From contig CAKTCK010000003.1 of NCBI GenBank assembly GCA_934539245.1, positions 1-64,000 on the forward strand: 64,000 bases of DNA, given 5' to 3'. This DNA comes from an uncultured Faecalibacterium sp. (GTDB lineage: Bacteria > Bacillota > Clostridia > Oscillospirales > Ruminococcaceae). Positions 22,674 to 32,043 of the stretch are shown here, one piece after another. Position numbers and translations under genes: made by a program. The first letter of the stretch is position 1. Each line of letters starts with the position of its first letter. The notes beneath the pieces are model-generated. The model saw nothing but the letters and a program-made list of their open reading frames with translations, had not been told where the DNA came from and made no database searches.

Positions 22674-22931
22674 TCAGACGTTCTCGCTCAGGAACTTCTG
22701 GATTGCCTCTGCGGCTGCTTCTTCATCATCGCCCTCGACCTTGACGGTCACGGTCTCGCCCTGCTTGACGCCCATGCCCATCAGAGCCATCAGCTTGCGC
22801 ATATCGCAGCTCTTGCCGTCCTTCTCGAGGGTGGCGGTGCTTGCAAAGCCCTTCACGGTCTTGACCAGCAGGCCGGCGGGACGGGCATGGATGCCGCAGG
22901 CATCCTTAACAGTGTACTGAAATTCCTTCAT
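22674..22931 (-). CDS. ptsH: HPr-family phosphocarrier protein with Lys at position 46
   Basis: An 85-residue HPr, the normal length. The PEP-dependent site His15 is intact in GIHARPAG. The regulatory site is not: where Bacillus HPr reads NLKS46IMGVMSLG, this protein reads DMRK46LMALMGMG, so Ser46 is Lys. HprK/P could not phosphorylate this position, which would uncouple the protein from CcpA-type catabolite control. Two Met codons are possible (22937 and 22931); 22931 gives the standard MKEF start, with AAGGAG ten bases upstream. The 288-base leader region holds TATAAT near 23027 with a poor -35. Confidence 0.93.
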   Translation of the reverse strand: MKEFQYTVKDACGIHARPAGLLVKTVKGFASTATLEKDGKSCDMRKLMALMGMGVKQGETVTVKVEGDDEEAAAEAIQKFLSENV

Positions 22932-23219
22932 AATCATTTTCTCCTTACTTGATCCCTCTGCCCGGACTGCACATTCAGCCCCGGAACATGGCTTTGCCAA
23001 TGGGGATTGGTATACTACTATTATAAACCCGTACCGGTATTTTTGCACCGTTTCATATTGCTGATTTTTGCAGGAATTTTTTGTTACATTTGAACATACG
23101 GATGCTACAAAAATCCGTGTTTTGTCTAATTTTTGTCGAATCGTTTGTAAAAACTAGGCAGTTTGTGCAACTACCGGACAAGGGCATAAAAAAGGTCGTT
23201 TTTCCCCCGAATGCCGTCC

Positions 23220-23873
23220 CTATTCCACAGGGTAGCCCTCCGCGTCCAGCGGCAGCTCGGTGTAGGGCGCTGCCTGCGGGGCGGCTTCGGGCTCCGTCTC
23301 CGGTTCGCCGGAGGTCTGCTGCGCGGTGTCGTCGGTCAGCTGCTCGTCGTGCCGCTCGCCCCAGTCGCCGCTGTAATCCTCACCGGAAGTCTGCTTTGCC
23401 AGCTCGTTCTGGGCGTCCTGCAGCCCCAGCACCGTGCCAGAGGGCTTTTCCAGCAGGTACGCGCCCACGGCCTTCTTTTTATACACCAGCAGCACGCCGT
23501 AGCGGCTGGTCTCGCCGTTGCTTGCCGCCGGGAGCAGCGCCGACCATTTTTCCACCGTTTTGCCCTTGTAGCGGGCAAGATCCATGCCGCTTTGCTGCAC
23601 CACCCCGTTGAAGGCAGAAAAGCTGTCGTCCCATTTGCGGGGGATCTTGACCTTATCCGCCGTGATGGACGCGCCGTCCACCTCCAGCCCGTAGCCGGTG
23701 AACCATGTCTGGATGTCCTGTGCGCTCTCGATACGGTTCACCGGGGCAGCCACTGCCACCGTCCGGGTACTGATGAACCGCCCCAGCATGGCGCTGAACA
23801 CCACCAGCGCGCAGCATGCCGCCCCTGCTCCCAGCTTTTTCAGGCTCGTCTTGCTCAGTGTTACCACAAACAT
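23220..23873 (-). CDS. Membrane-anchored DUF4830-like protein
   Basis: A 217-residue protein with one N-terminal membrane anchor (about residues 14-32, AGAACCALVVFSAMLGRFI) and an extracytoplasmic part. The block IQTWFTGYGLEVDG...ITADKVKIPRKWDDSFSAFNGVVQQSGMDL (split here) is the DUF4830 signature, with ETSRYGVLLVYKKKAVGAYLLE after it. The C-terminal 60 residues are Glu/Gln/Pro-rich and probably disordered. Function is unknown. The start at 23873 follows GGGGAGG. It is downstream of the HAD phosphatase and GH25 genes on the same strand. Confidence 0.7.
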   Translation of the reverse strand: MFVVTLSKTSLKKLGAGAACCALVVFSAMLGRFISTRTVAVAAPVNRIESAQDIQTWFTGYGLEVDGASITADKVKIPRKWDDSFSAFNGVVQQSGMDLARYKGKTVEKWSALLPAASNGETSRYGVLLVYKKKAVGAYLLEKPSGTVLGLQDAQNELAKQTSGEDYSGDWGERHDEQLTDDTAQQTSGEPETEPEAAPQAAPYTELPLDAEGYPVE

Positions 23874-23975
23874 ATCCCCATGCCTCCCCGCCATTTGCGC
23901 TTGCATACTCTGCCACCAGCTTATGCGGGGCACCGGGCAGATATGCCGGAGCAGTCTGCTTTCCCCCAGCGGCAG

Positions 23976-24017
23976 CAAAAAGCCCCCGGTCGGTGCCTGA
24001 CGGCGCAGACCGGGGGG
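23976..24017 (-). terminator. Terminator after the HAD phosphatase
   Basis: CCCCCGGTC (23983-23991) pairs with GACCGGGGG (24008-24016), and CTTTTTGC follows on the minus strand. Confidence 0.8.
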
Positions 24018-24023
24018 AGCTGT

Positions 24024-24860
24024 TCAGGTTCTTATAAAATCAGCCGGGCAGACCCAGCCATCCTGCGCAAGCACCCTGTGCAAAACCTGCATCACACCGG
24101 CCTGCGTATGGGGCGGTGCAAGGAACGGCACCTTTGCCCGCAGGGGTGCACTGCCGTTTTCCATCAAAAAGCCGTATTTTGCGGCAGTCAGCATCTCGGC
24201 ATCATTGTAGGTATCGCCAAAGGCCATCATCCCCGTGGAAGGGATGTTGAACTGCCGCCCCAACTGCTCCAGCGCGGCTCCCTTGTGGACACCGGGGTTC
24301 ATCACATCCACCCAGTTCTTCCCGGCTACCGCCACCGAAAACGCCCCGCCGCAGGCTGTACCGTATACGGAATCAAAGGCCTGCTGGGCATTCCCTGCAG
24401 GCAGGTAGATGGTAAATTTGTCTGCCGGGGCCTCTACGGCCAGCAAGTCGTCCACATAGGTCACGCGGGTGTAAAAGTTCCGGAACACGGCATCATAGCA
24501 CTGCCAGGGCTTTTCCACGTATACGCAGTCCAGCCCGCAGAGCATCCCGATGTCCCGGTTTTCCCGGGCCAACTTTGCCAGCTGCCGCCAACCCGCGGCA
24601 GGCATCTCGGAAACGAACAGGTCTTTGCCCTGCCAGCGAATGGCGCCCCCGTTGTCTCCGATGAGGATGACCGTGTCCAGCAGCCCGGCAAACATTTCTT
24701 CCAGAGTATACAGAGGCCGTCCGCTGGCAGCGGCAAACCGGATATCCTTCTGTGCCAGTGCGTTCACCATCCCGGCAAAGCCCTGAGGCAGGCAGCTGTG
24801 TTCATCCAGCAAAGTCGCGTCCATATCAGATGCGACCAGGCGAATGCAATCCGTAGCCAT
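24024..24860 (-). CDS. Cof-type HAD-superfamily phosphatase
   Basis: A 278-residue type IIB HAD hydrolase. Motif I is ASDMDATLLDE (nucleophile and acid Asp; Ala replaces the more common Gly), motif II is the Ser in FAAASGRP, motif III is a Lys in the HKGAALEQLG block and motif IV is MMAFGDTYNDAEML. These enzymes dephosphorylate sugar phosphates or flavin and pyridoxal precursors; the substrate is not identifiable. It starts 13 bases after the GH25 stop on the same strand, so the two are likely co-transcribed. Confidence 0.88.
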   Translation of the reverse strand: MATDCIRLVASDMDATLLDEHSCLPQGFAGMVNALAQKDIRFAAASGRPLYTLEEMFAGLLDTVILIGDNGGAIRWQGKDLFVSEMPAAGWRQLAKLARENRDIGMLCGLDCVYVEKPWQCYDAVFRNFYTRVTYVDDLLAVEAPADKFTIYLPAGNAQQAFDSVYGTACGGAFSVAVAGKNWVDVMNPGVHKGAALEQLGRQFNIPSTGMMAFGDTYNDAEMLTAAKYGFLMENGSAPLRAKVPFLAPPHTQAGVMQVLHRVLAQDGWVCPADFIRT

Positions 24861-24873
24861 CGTTTTTCTCCCT

Positions 24874-26274
24874 TTATCCGATATAGCTGATATTGGCGTC
24901 CAGCTCGCCGCTGTAGCCGTTGATGCGGGCTTTCTCGGTGCCCTGCCACATATCGCAGCCGATGGGGCTGGCAGAGACGCCGTAGTGGGCGTTCCAGATG
25001 GTGTAGCGGCTGCGCAGGGTATTGTAATCCACCCGCTTGCGGTACCATGTGGTGGAAGCGTACACGCCGGGCTTGTAGCCCAGCTCCTTCACCCGCTCGC
25101 AGAAGGCGATGGCGCACTTGGTACGGTCCTCAACGCCCAGACCGTCGGCACGGCCGGTGCCGCCCGGGGCGGTGGAAGCCTCGGTGTCATAGAAGATGGG
25201 GTAGTCCAGCATCCGGCCGTTCAGCGCCCAGTTGCAGGCCTCGGCCTCCTCCTGCGCCTCGGCTTCGTTCATGGCCTGCGTAAAGAAATACACGCCCACC
25301 TTCAGCCCTGCGTTGCGGGCATTGGTGAAGTGCTCTTCGAACATGGGGTCCTTGACCAGCTTGCCCTCGGCACCGTAGCCGCGGTAGCCGATGCGGATGA
25401 TGACGAAGCTCACGCCGGATTTTTTGATCTTGTTCCAGTCCAGACCGGACTGATACTTGGACACGTCGATGCCAAAGGTCACCTTATCCTGTTTTACGCC
25501 GTTGACATCGAAATAATACAGCTTGCCGTCAATGGAGCGCAGACCGGTGACCTTTTTGTTGGTGTCCTGCGCGTAGTAGTAGGTCTTGCCGTTCTCGGTG
25601 CGCCAGCCGGAGTAGGCAGGCTCTTCTTCCTTATCTTTGGTGCCGAACAGCCAGCTGAACAGCCACTGGAAAAAGCCGTTTTCGTCGGTCAGGTCGATGC
25701 ACTGCGCCTCGGCATCCTCCAGCGCGCCGGAATCCAGCGCCTGCTGGATCTGCTCCGGGGTCAGCAGTACGCTGTCCTCCGGGGTATGCTGGCTGGCGGT
25801 GCCGTCCGCTGCGGGCGCCTGCGGGTCCTGTGCGGCTAGCTCCGGGGTCTCTTCCAGCAGCATGGCAGGGGAGTTCTCCTCATCCAGTGCGGCATCCTCA
25901 GCGGGCTGTGCCGGTGCTTCCGGTGTTTCGGCAGCTTCTTCCGGTGCGGCCGGTTTTGTTTCGGCGGTTTCCGGCTTTTTCGTTTGCGCAGGGGCAGGCT
26001 CAGCCTGCTGCGCGGTGCTTTCCGCTGCCTGCGCCGGGGCGGCGGTCGCCGTGCTCTCCGCTGCCGGTGCAGGGTCAGCCGGAGCAGTCTGCTGCGGTGC
26101 CTCAGCGGTGATGTGGGGCACGACCGCACCCACGGTCAAGGTCTCCGGCTGTGCAGACAGCAGGGTCGCTGTCCCTGCGCCGCCCACAGCCAGAACCAGC
26201 GCCATGGTCAGCGCCGCAATGGCTGCCGCCGCCTTGCGGCGGGCTGTGCCGGATCGGTCAAATCGTTTTTTCAT
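24874..26274 (-). CDS. Secreted GH25 lysozyme with Pro/Ala/Glu-rich linker and wall-binding repeats
   Basis: A 466-residue secreted muramidase. A basic N-terminus and hydrophobic segment (residues 14-38) form a signal or anchor. Residues 50-170 are a low-complexity Ala/Pro/Glu/Gln linker. Residues 222-262 are two choline/glucan-binding-like repeats (GWRTENGKTYYYAQ and GLRSIDGKLYYFDVNG). Residues 267-466 are a complete GH25 domain: FGIDVSKYQSGLDW, VIIRIGYRGYG, GVYFFTQAMNEAEA and the catalytic YDTEAS. It should cut N-acetylmuramyl linkages in the organism's own or a competitor's wall. The start is followed by KKRFDRSG. No phage genes are near, so a housekeeping hydrolase is more likely. Confidence 0.92.
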   Translation of the reverse strand: MKKRFDRSGTARRKAAAAIAALTMALVLAVGGAGTATLLSAQPETLTVGAVVPHITAEAPQQTAPADPAPAAESTATAAPAQAAESTAQQAEPAPAQTKKPETAETKPAAPEEAAETPEAPAQPAEDAALDEENSPAMLLEETPELAAQDPQAPAADGTASQHTPEDSVLLTPEQIQQALDSGALEDAEAQCIDLTDENGFFQWLFSWLFGTKDKEEEPAYSGWRTENGKTYYYAQDTNKKVTGLRSIDGKLYYFDVNGVKQDKVTFGIDVSKYQSGLDWNKIKKSGVSFVIIRIGYRGYGAEGKLVKDPMFEEHFTNARNAGLKVGVYFFTQAMNEAEAQEEAEACNWALNGRMLDYPIFYDTEASTAPGGTGRADGLGVEDRTKCAIAFCERVKELGYKPGVYASTTWYRKRVDYNTLRSRYTIWNAHYGVSASPIGCDMWQGTEKARINGYSGELDANISYIG

Positions 26275-26581
26275 CTGTCGTCTCTGCCTCCGAATCTCCC
26301 GGTGGTGCAGCGCTGCGCTGCACCGGGTCTTTGCCCCTTGCCCGGGGCGGGCCCGCTTTTATTCCACGCCGTCCATGTGCTTATGATAAAAAGGACGGCG
26401 GATGATAACTTTACTCTTCCTCTAGTATACACCCGCACGCGGGGAGCAGTCAACGGCACAGCGGGCTTCTACACAAATTCTCCACCGGGGCAGTGCGTCG
26501 GAAAATGTTCCAAATGGAATACGTTCCGGCAGGGCAGAACATTGCACAAAGCCGAAATTTCACAATTTTTCCAGCAACCTC

Positions 26582-26610
26582 TTGCTGTCTTGACAGGTGT
26601 ATGGTATGAT
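26582..26610 (+). promoter_or_regulatory. Promoter of the PTS EIIC-like gene
   Basis: TTGCTG (26582-26587), 17 bases, TATGAT (26605-26610). A TTGACA inside the spacer has no suitable -10. Confidence 0.55.
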
Positions 26611-26665
26611 ACAGGGCATACGTTTGTAACCTTAACGATCTGTTTTGGATAGAAAGGCAAGTTTT

Positions 26666-27724
26666 ATGTCGAAGCTGAAGGAATTTTTGACGCGGAAGGA
26701 TATCGTCATCTCTCCGCAGCGTTACCTCATTGACGCGCTGGGCGCAATGGCACAGGGCCTGTTCGCCAGCCTGCTGATCGGCACCATCATCAAGACGGTG
26801 GGTCAGCAGACGGGTCTTGCACTGCTGGTGGATCTGGGCGGCTACGCCACTGCCATGAGCGGCCCCGCCATGGCCTGTGCCATCGGCTGGGCACTGCACT
26901 GCCCGCCGCTGGTGCTGTTCAGCCTGATCACCGTGGGCTACTCGGCCAATGCGCTGGGCGGCGCAGGCGGCCCGCTGGCCGTGCTGATCATCGCCATCGT
27001 GGCGGCAGAGCTGGGCAAGGCTGTGAGCAAGGAGACCAAGGTGGATATCCTTGTCACCCCGCTGGTGACCATTTTTGCGGGCGTTGGGCTTTCCATGCTC
27101 ATCGCCGCACCCATCGGTGCAGCCGCAAGTCAGGTGGGCACCCTGATCATGTGGGCCACCGAGCAGGCTCCGCTGATCATGGGCATTCTGGTGTCGGTCA
27201 TCGTGGGCGTGGCGCTGACCCTGCCCATCTCCTCTGCTGCCATCTGCGCTGCACTGGGTCTGACCGGCCTTGCAGGCGGCGCTGCCGTGGCAGGTTGCTG
27301 TGCCCAGATGGTGGGCTTTGCCGTGATGAGCTACAAGGAGAACGGTGTGGGCGGCCTTGTCAGTCAGGGTCTGGGCACCAGTATGCTGCAGATGGGCAAC
27401 ATCATCAAGAACCCCCGCATCTGGATCGCCCCCACGCTGGCCAGCGCCATCACCGGCCCGCTGGCTACCTGCCTGTTCCACTTTGAGATGAACGGTGCGG
27501 CGGTGTCCTCCGGCATGGGCACCTGCGGTCTGGTGGGTCAGATCGGCGTTTACACCGGCTGGGTCAGCGATATTGCTGCCGGTACCAAGGCCGCCATCAC
27601 CCCCATGGACTGGGCTGCTATGGTGCTGCTGTGCTTTGTGCTGCCCGCCGTGCTCAGCGTGGTGTTCTGCGAGGTAGAGCGCAAGCTGGGCTGGATCAAG
27701 GACGGCGATTTGAAGCTGAACTAA
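26666..27724 (+). CDS. PTS EIIC-like sugar permease (PF13303 type)
   Basis: A 352-residue polytopic protein with about nine membrane segments and Gly/Ala-rich helices. LTRKDIVISPQRYLIDALGAMAQGLFASLLIG (given here only as landmarks near residues 9-40), GYATAMSGPAMACAIGWAL and MGTCGLVGQIGVYTGW match the PTS_EIIC_2 family. No EIIA or EIIB domain is fused or adjacent, and the sugar is unknown. EIIC-like proteins of this family may act without the phosphotransfer subunits. The Met at 26666 follows AAAGG. A terminator related to family 2 hairpins follows. Confidence 0.8.
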   Translation: MSKLKEFLTRKDIVISPQRYLIDALGAMAQGLFASLLIGTIIKTVGQQTGLALLVDLGGYATAMSGPAMACAIGWALHCPPLVLFSLITVGYSANALGGAGGPLAVLIIAIVAAELGKAVSKETKVDILVTPLVTIFAGVGLSMLIAAPIGAAASQVGTLIMWATEQAPLIMGILVSVIVGVALTLPISSAAICAALGLTGLAGGAAVAGCCAQMVGFAVMSYKENGVGGLVSQGLGTSMLQMGNIIKNPRIWIAPTLASAITGPLATCLFHFEMNGAAVSSGMGTCGLVGQIGVYTGWVSDIAAGTKAAITPMDWAAMVLLCFVLPAVLSVVFCEVERKLGWIKDGDLKLN

Positions 27725-27735
27725 ATAGTTATAGT

Positions 27736-27776
27736 AAAACCACCGGAGCGTCTGCGGATGCTCCGGTGGTTTTGTT
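27736..27776 (+). terminator. Terminator with family 2-like core
   Basis: AAAACCACCGGAGCGTC, loop TGCG, then GATGCTCCGGTGGTTTT. The core CCGGAGCGTC-TGCG-GACGCTCCGG is shared with hairpin 1 of family 2 copy B. Confidence 0.85.
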
Positions 27777-27786
27777 TGTAGGGGGA

Positions 27787-28061
27787 CGCCCTCTCAGGCG
27801 CTCCCGCGCCAGCTCTCCCGAAGGGAGAGCCAAGCCGTAAAGTTCGGTACTAAAGTATTAGGTTCAATGAGGGAGTTTCCGGCAGTGCACTTGGCTCTCC
27901 CTTTGGGAGAGCTGGCAAAGCCGTAGGCTTTGACTGAGAGGGCGCACGCTGTTAACATCATCGCTAAAGTTTCGGACGCAATAAGAAACTTGGCCGCCGC
28001 GCCAGAGGCTCCCTCCCCGAGGGAGCTGGCAAAGCCGTCAGGCTTTGACTGAGGGAGTTCC
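27787..28061. repeat. Palindromic intergenic repeat, family 1, copy 4 (double)
   Basis: The first unit (27787-27943) has CCCTCTCAGGCGC-tccc-GCGCC at the left and CAAAGCC-gta-GGCTTTG (27916-27932) then GACTGAGAGGGC at the right. A second half-unit (to 28061) carries CTCCCTccccGAGGGAG and CAAAGCC-gtca-GGCTTTG (28030-28047) then ACTGAGGGAG. It fills half of the 580-base gap before argG; the remainder is the AT-rich argG control region. Confidence 0.85.
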
Positions 28062-28083
28062 ACCCCATGAAAAAATACACTCG

Positions 28084-28130
28084 AATTGCATAAAATGCGC
28101 ATATATTTAAAAATGTTTGCATAAAGATAC
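28084..28130 (+). promoter_or_regulatory. Possible pair of ArgR-type operators
   Basis: ATTGCATAAAATGCGC (28085-28100) and TTTGCATAAAGATAC (28115-28129) both contain TGCATAAA, as in ARG boxes, about 30 bases apart and 55-100 bases upstream of the argG promoter. No argR is in the window, so this is tentative. Confidence 0.35.
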
Positions 28131-28183
28131 AGATTGAACCAAAAGAAAAGCGAAACGGGTGCTATGTTTGGCAGTTTTTAGCA

Positions 28184-28211
28184 TTGACGGAAAACCCGCG
28201 CTGCGTATAAT
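28184..28211 (+). promoter_or_regulatory. Promoter of the arginine operon
   Basis: TTGACG (28184-28189), 16 bases, TATAAT (28206-28211). The leader to argG is about 87 bases. Confidence 0.8.
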
Positions 28212-28304
28212 AAAAGCATCAACCGCAAACGAAAGACAGAGGATGCGAAGGGAAATGCGCATCAGAGAACAAAAGTGTATTTTTATTAAAGGAGCGCGTT
28301 TATC

Positions 28305-29537
28305 ATGAAAAAGGAAAACATCAAAAAAGTCGTGCTGGCTTACTCCGGCGGTCTGGATACCTCCATCATCATTCCCTGGCTGAAGGAAAATTACAATAAC
28401 TGCGAGGTCGTTGCTGTTTCCGGTGACGTGGGTCAGGGCACCGAGCTGGACGGTCTGGAAGAAAAGGCCAAGGCTACCGGCGCATCCAAGCTGTATGTGC
28501 TGGACCTGAAGAAGGACTTTGTGGAGAACTACATCTTCCCCACCCTGAAGTTCGGCGCGAAGTACGAGGACTACCTGCTGGGCACCAGCTTTGCACGTCC
28601 GTGCATCGCCAAGGCACTGGCTGATATCGCCATCAAGGAGGGTGCAGATGCCATCTGCCACGGCTGCACCGGCAAGGGCAACGATCAGGTGCGTTTTGAG
28701 CTGACCCTCAAGGCCTTCTGCCCGGATATGGCCATCATCGCTCCGTGGCGTGAGTGGGACATCAAGAGCCGTGACGAGGAGATCGACTACGCCGAGGCGC
28801 ACCACATCCCCCTGAAGATCAACCGCGAGACCAACTACTCCAAGGACAAGAACCTGTGGCACCTGAGCCACGAGGGTCTGGATCTGGAGAACCCCGCCAA
28901 CGAGCCCCAGTACAATAAGCCCGGCTTCCTGGAGCTGGGTGTCAGCCCCGAGCAGGCACCCGATGTTCCCACCTATGTGACCATCCACTTTGAAAAGGGC
29001 ATCCCCACCGCCGTGGACGGCAAGGAGATGGGCGCTGTGGAGCTGGTGGAGTACCTGAATAAGCTGGGCGGTGCAAACGGCATTGGTCTGCTGGACATCG
29101 TGGAGAACCGTCTGGTGGGCATGAAGAGCCGCGGCGTGTATGAGACTCCCGGCGGCGCCATCCTGTACAAGGCCATCGACGTGCTGGAGACCATCACGCT
29201 GGACAAGGAGAGCGCCCACTTCAAGGCACAGCTGGCACAGAAGTACGCTGATATCGTGTACAACGGCCAGTGGTTTACCCCGCTGCGCGAGGCACTTGAC
29301 GCCTTTGCCAACAGTCTGGAAAAGACCGTGACCGGCGATGTGAAGCTGAAGCTCTACAAGGGCAACATGATCAACGCCGGCGTCACCTCTCCGTACACCC
29401 TGTACGACGAGCAGACCGCTTCCTTCGGTGAGGATGACGACTACAATCAGGCAGATTCCGCCGGCTTCATCAACCTGTTCGGCCTGTCCATCAAGGAGCG
29501 CGCAAAGCTGTCCAAGAACTGGCCGGAGGTCAAGTAA
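28305..29537 (+). CDS. argG: Argininosuccinate synthase
   Basis: A 410-residue enzyme that joins citrulline and aspartate using ATP. The ATP-binding PP-loop is [18 protein letters not shown] near residue 6. Further signatures are [15 protein letters not shown] near 120 and the citrulline/aspartate-binding [20 protein letters not shown]. Length and motifs are canonical. It is the first gene of argGHCJBDF. The start follows AAAGGAGCG. A G/C-rich hairpin in the 134-base argG-argH gap may lower downstream transcription. Confidence 0.97.
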   Translation: MKKENIKKVVLAYSGGLDTSIIIPWLKENYNNCEVVAVSGDVGQGTELDGLEEKAKATGASKLYVLDLKKDFVENYIFPTLKFGAKYEDYLLGTSFARPCIAKALADIAIKEGADAICHGCTGKGNDQVRFELTLKAFCPDMAIIAPWREWDIKSRDEEIDYAEAHHIPLKINRETNYSKDKNLWHLSHEGLDLENPANEPQYNKPGFLELGVSPEQAPDVPTYVTIHFEKGIPTAVDGKEMGAVELVEYLNKLGGANGIGLLDIVENRLVGMKSRGVYETPGGAILYKAIDVLETITLDKESAHFKAQLAQKYADIVYNGQWFTPLREALDAFANSLEKTVTGDVKLKLYKGNMINAGVTSPYTLYDEQTASFGEDDDYNQADSAGFINLFGLSIKERAKLSKNWPEVK

Positions 29538-29610
29538 TCGCAACATTTTCGACTGCGTGTGTTTTCACACTTTCACACGCGGGTTCTCACACCGGCATCG
29601 TTGCCGGCGG

Positions 29611-29655
29611 CACCGCCGCAGGAGCGTTTTCCCCTGCGGCGGCTTTGCCGTTTTT
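29611..29655 (+). terminator. Terminator-like hairpin between argG and argH
   Basis: CCGCCGCAGG (29613-29622) pairs with CCTGCGGCGG (29633-29642) and CTTTGCCGTTTTT follows. As argH has no obvious promoter of its own, partial read-through is likely. Confidence 0.6.
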
Positions 29656-29671
29656 ATAAGGAGTTTATATT

Positions 29672-31072
29672 ATGGCAGAACAACTCTGGAAGGGTCGGTT
29701 TTCCAAGGCGGTGGACAGCCGCGTCAACGACTTCAACTCCTCCATCCGCTTCGACCAGCGGATGATCGCGCAGGATATGCGCGGCAGCGGCGTCCACGCC
29801 GCCATGCTGGCACGGCAGGGCATCATCTCGGAGCAGGACTGTGCGGACATCCTCAGCGGTCTGGCTTCCATCGCGGACGACCTGTCCAGCGGTGCGCTGA
29901 CCATCGACCCCGCCGCCGAGGACGTGCACACCTTTGTGGAGCAGACCCTGACCGCCCGCATCGGGGATGCGGGCAAGCGGCTGCACACCGGCCGCAGCCG
30001 CAACGATCAGGTGGCGCTGGATATCCGCCTGACTTTGCGGGATTACAGCAAGACCCTGCAAGCCTACATCGTGGAGCTGGTGCGGGTGCTGTGCAAAAAG
30101 GCGGCGGAGAACACCGCCTCCGTCATGCCCGGCTACACCCATTTGCAGCGCGCCCAGCCCATCACCTTCGGCCACGCGCTGATGGCCTACGCTTCCATGC
30201 TGCTGCGTGACCTTGACCGCTTTGCGGACGCCACCGCCCGCATGGACAGCCAGTGCCCGCTGGGCTCGGGCGCACTGGCCGGCACTACCTACCCGCTGGA
30301 TCGGGATTTCACCGCCGAGAAGCTGGGCTTTACCGCCCCCTGCGCCAACAGTCTGGACGGCGTGTCCGACCGTGATTTCTGCATCGAGCTGGCAAGCGCC
30401 ATCTCCATCTGCATGATGCACCTGTCCCGCCTTTCGGAGGAGATCATCCTGTGGTGCAGCTGGGAGTTCAAGTTTATCGAGCTGGACGATGCCTTTACCA
30501 CCGGTTCGTCCATCATGCCCCAGAAGAAGAACCCGGACGTTACCGAGCTGATCCGCGGCAAGACCGGCCGCGTGTACGGCGACCTGAACACCCTGCTGGT
30601 GATGATGAAGGGCCTGCCGCTGGCTTACAACAAGGATATGCAGGAGGACAAGGAAGCCATCTTTGATGCAGTGGATACCTTGGAGCTCTGCCTCAAGACC
30701 ATTACCCCCATGCTGGATACCATGAAGACCCTGCCCGCCAATATGCGCCGCGCCGCCGCAAAGGGCTTTATCAACGCCACCGACTGCGCCGACTACCTGA
30801 CCAAGAAGGGAATGCCCTTCCGGGATGCCTACAAGCTGACCGGCTGCATGGTGTCGGACTGCATTGCCGCCGACAAAACGCTGGAGGAGCTGACCCTGAC
30901 CCAGTTCCAGAGCTACAGCCCGCTGTTCGAGGCCGATATCTATGATGCCATCGACCTTGTAAACTGCTGCGAGGGACGCACCAGCTACGGCGGGCCCAGC
31001 GCCGCCAGCGTCCAGCGCCAGATCGCGCTGGCAACGGCGCGGCTGGACGCATGGGAGGAGGAAAACGCATGA
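29672..31072 (+). CDS. argH: Argininosuccinate lyase
   Basis: A 466-residue member of the fumarase/aspartase superfamily that splits argininosuccinate to arginine and fumarate. Visible signatures are WKGRFSKAVDSRVNDFNSSI (start), HTGRSRNDQVALDIRL, MPGYTHLQRAQPITFGH and the superfamily signature GSSIMPQKKNPD near residue 280. It ends by a four-base overlap with argC. The start at 29672 follows AAGGAG. Confidence 0.97.
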   Translation: MAEQLWKGRFSKAVDSRVNDFNSSIRFDQRMIAQDMRGSGVHAAMLARQGIISEQDCADILSGLASIADDLSSGALTIDPAAEDVHTFVEQTLTARIGDAGKRLHTGRSRNDQVALDIRLTLRDYSKTLQAYIVELVRVLCKKAAENTASVMPGYTHLQRAQPITFGHALMAYASMLLRDLDRFADATARMDSQCPLGSGALAGTTYPLDRDFTAEKLGFTAPCANSLDGVSDRDFCIELASAISICMMHLSRLSEEIILWCSWEFKFIELDDAFTTGSSIMPQKKNPDVTELIRGKTGRVYGDLNTLLVMMKGLPLAYNKDMQEDKEAIFDAVDTLELCLKTITPMLDTMKTLPANMRRAAAKGFINATDCADYLTKKGMPFRDAYKLTGCMVSDCIAADKTLEELTLTQFQSYSPLFEADIYDAIDLVNCCEGRTSYGGPSAASVQRQIALATARLDAWEEENA

Positions 31073-32010
31073 AGGTAAAGGTATTTATTGATGGCTCCTC
31101 CGGCACCACCGGCCTGCGCATCGCCGACCGTCTGGCCGAACGGCCGGAGATCGAGCTGCTGTCCATCTCTGCCGAGGGGCGCAAGGACGTGCACGAGCGG
31201 GCAAAGGTCATCAATTCTGCCGACCTTGCCTTCCTCTGCCTGCCGGATGCAGCCTCCAAAGAGGTGCTGCCCCTGCTGCGCCCGGACGTGAAGGTGCTGG
31301 ACACCTCCACCGCCTTCCGCACCGATGCTGCATGGGATTACGGCTTCCCGGAGCTGAAGGAGCAGAAGGCAAAGATCCAGAACTCCTACCGCGTGGCGGT
31401 GCCCGGCTGCTATGCCAGCGGCTTTATCAGTATTGCTCGCCCGCTGGTGGAGCTGGGGCTGGTGGCAAAGGATTACCCCTTCAGCTGCACCGGCATTTCC
31501 GGTTACTCCGGCGGCGGCAAAAAGATGATCGCGGACTACGAAAGCCCCGACCGCCCGGCGCACAGCAAGCTGGACGCGCCCAAAAGCTACGGCCTGAGCC
31601 TTGGCCACAAGCACCTGCCGGAGATGCAGAAGATCAGCGGCCTTGCGCGCACGCCGATGTTCGTGCCGGTGGTGTGTGACTACTACTGCGGCATGCAGGT
31701 GCTGGTGCCGCTGGACCTTACCTTTGCGGGCACCACTGCCGAGGCTGTGGCTGCCGCCCTTGCGGACTATTACAAGGACGCCGCCACCGTGAAGGTGCAC
31801 GGCCTGAACGAGCCGCTGCCGGAAAACGGCCTGTACTCCAATGCCATGGCGGGCACCGACCGCATGGAGCTGTACCTGACCGTGAACGCCGCCGGAGACC
31901 AGATGATGCTGGTCTCGCTGTTTGATAATCTGGGCAAAGGCTCCTCCGGTGCCGCCGTCCAGTGCATGAACCTGATGCTGGGTTTGGAAGAGACAAAAGG
32001 GTTGGAATAA
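31069..32010 (+). CDS. argC: N-acetyl-gamma-glutamyl-phosphate reductase, short type
   Basis: A 313-residue NADP-dependent reductase for the third step of arginine synthesis. It belongs to the shorter type 2 form: the N-terminal motif is FIDGSSGTTGLRI, LDTSTAFRTD follows, and the catalytic Cys lies in VAVPGCYASGFIS. GISGYSGGGKKMI and GHKHLPEM (catalytic His) complete the active site. The start overlaps the argH stop (ATGA). Mixed presence of type 2 ArgC with an otherwise classic operon is seen in other Clostridia. Confidence 0.95.
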   Translation: MKVKVFIDGSSGTTGLRIADRLAERPEIELLSISAEGRKDVHERAKVINSADLAFLCLPDAASKEVLPLLRPDVKVLDTSTAFRTDAAWDYGFPELKEQKAKIQNSYRVAVPGCYASGFISIARPLVELGLVAKDYPFSCTGISGYSGGGKKMIADYESPDRPAHSKLDAPKSYGLSLGHKHLPEMQKISGLARTPMFVPVVCDYYCGMQVLVPLDLTFAGTTAEAVAAALADYYKDAATVKVHGLNEPLPENGLYSNAMAGTDRMELYLTVNAAGDQMMLVSLFDNLGKGSSGAAVQCMNLMLGLEETKGLE

Positions 32011-32043
32011 ACTTGTTTTTCTTTGTGGGAAAGGAAAATCGTT

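Noticed and set aside
24874..26274. GH25 lysozyme as a prophage endolysin
   Set aside because: No holin, tail, integrase or other phage gene is nearby, and the long Pro/Ala linker after an N-terminal signal suits a secreted cellular hydrolase better.
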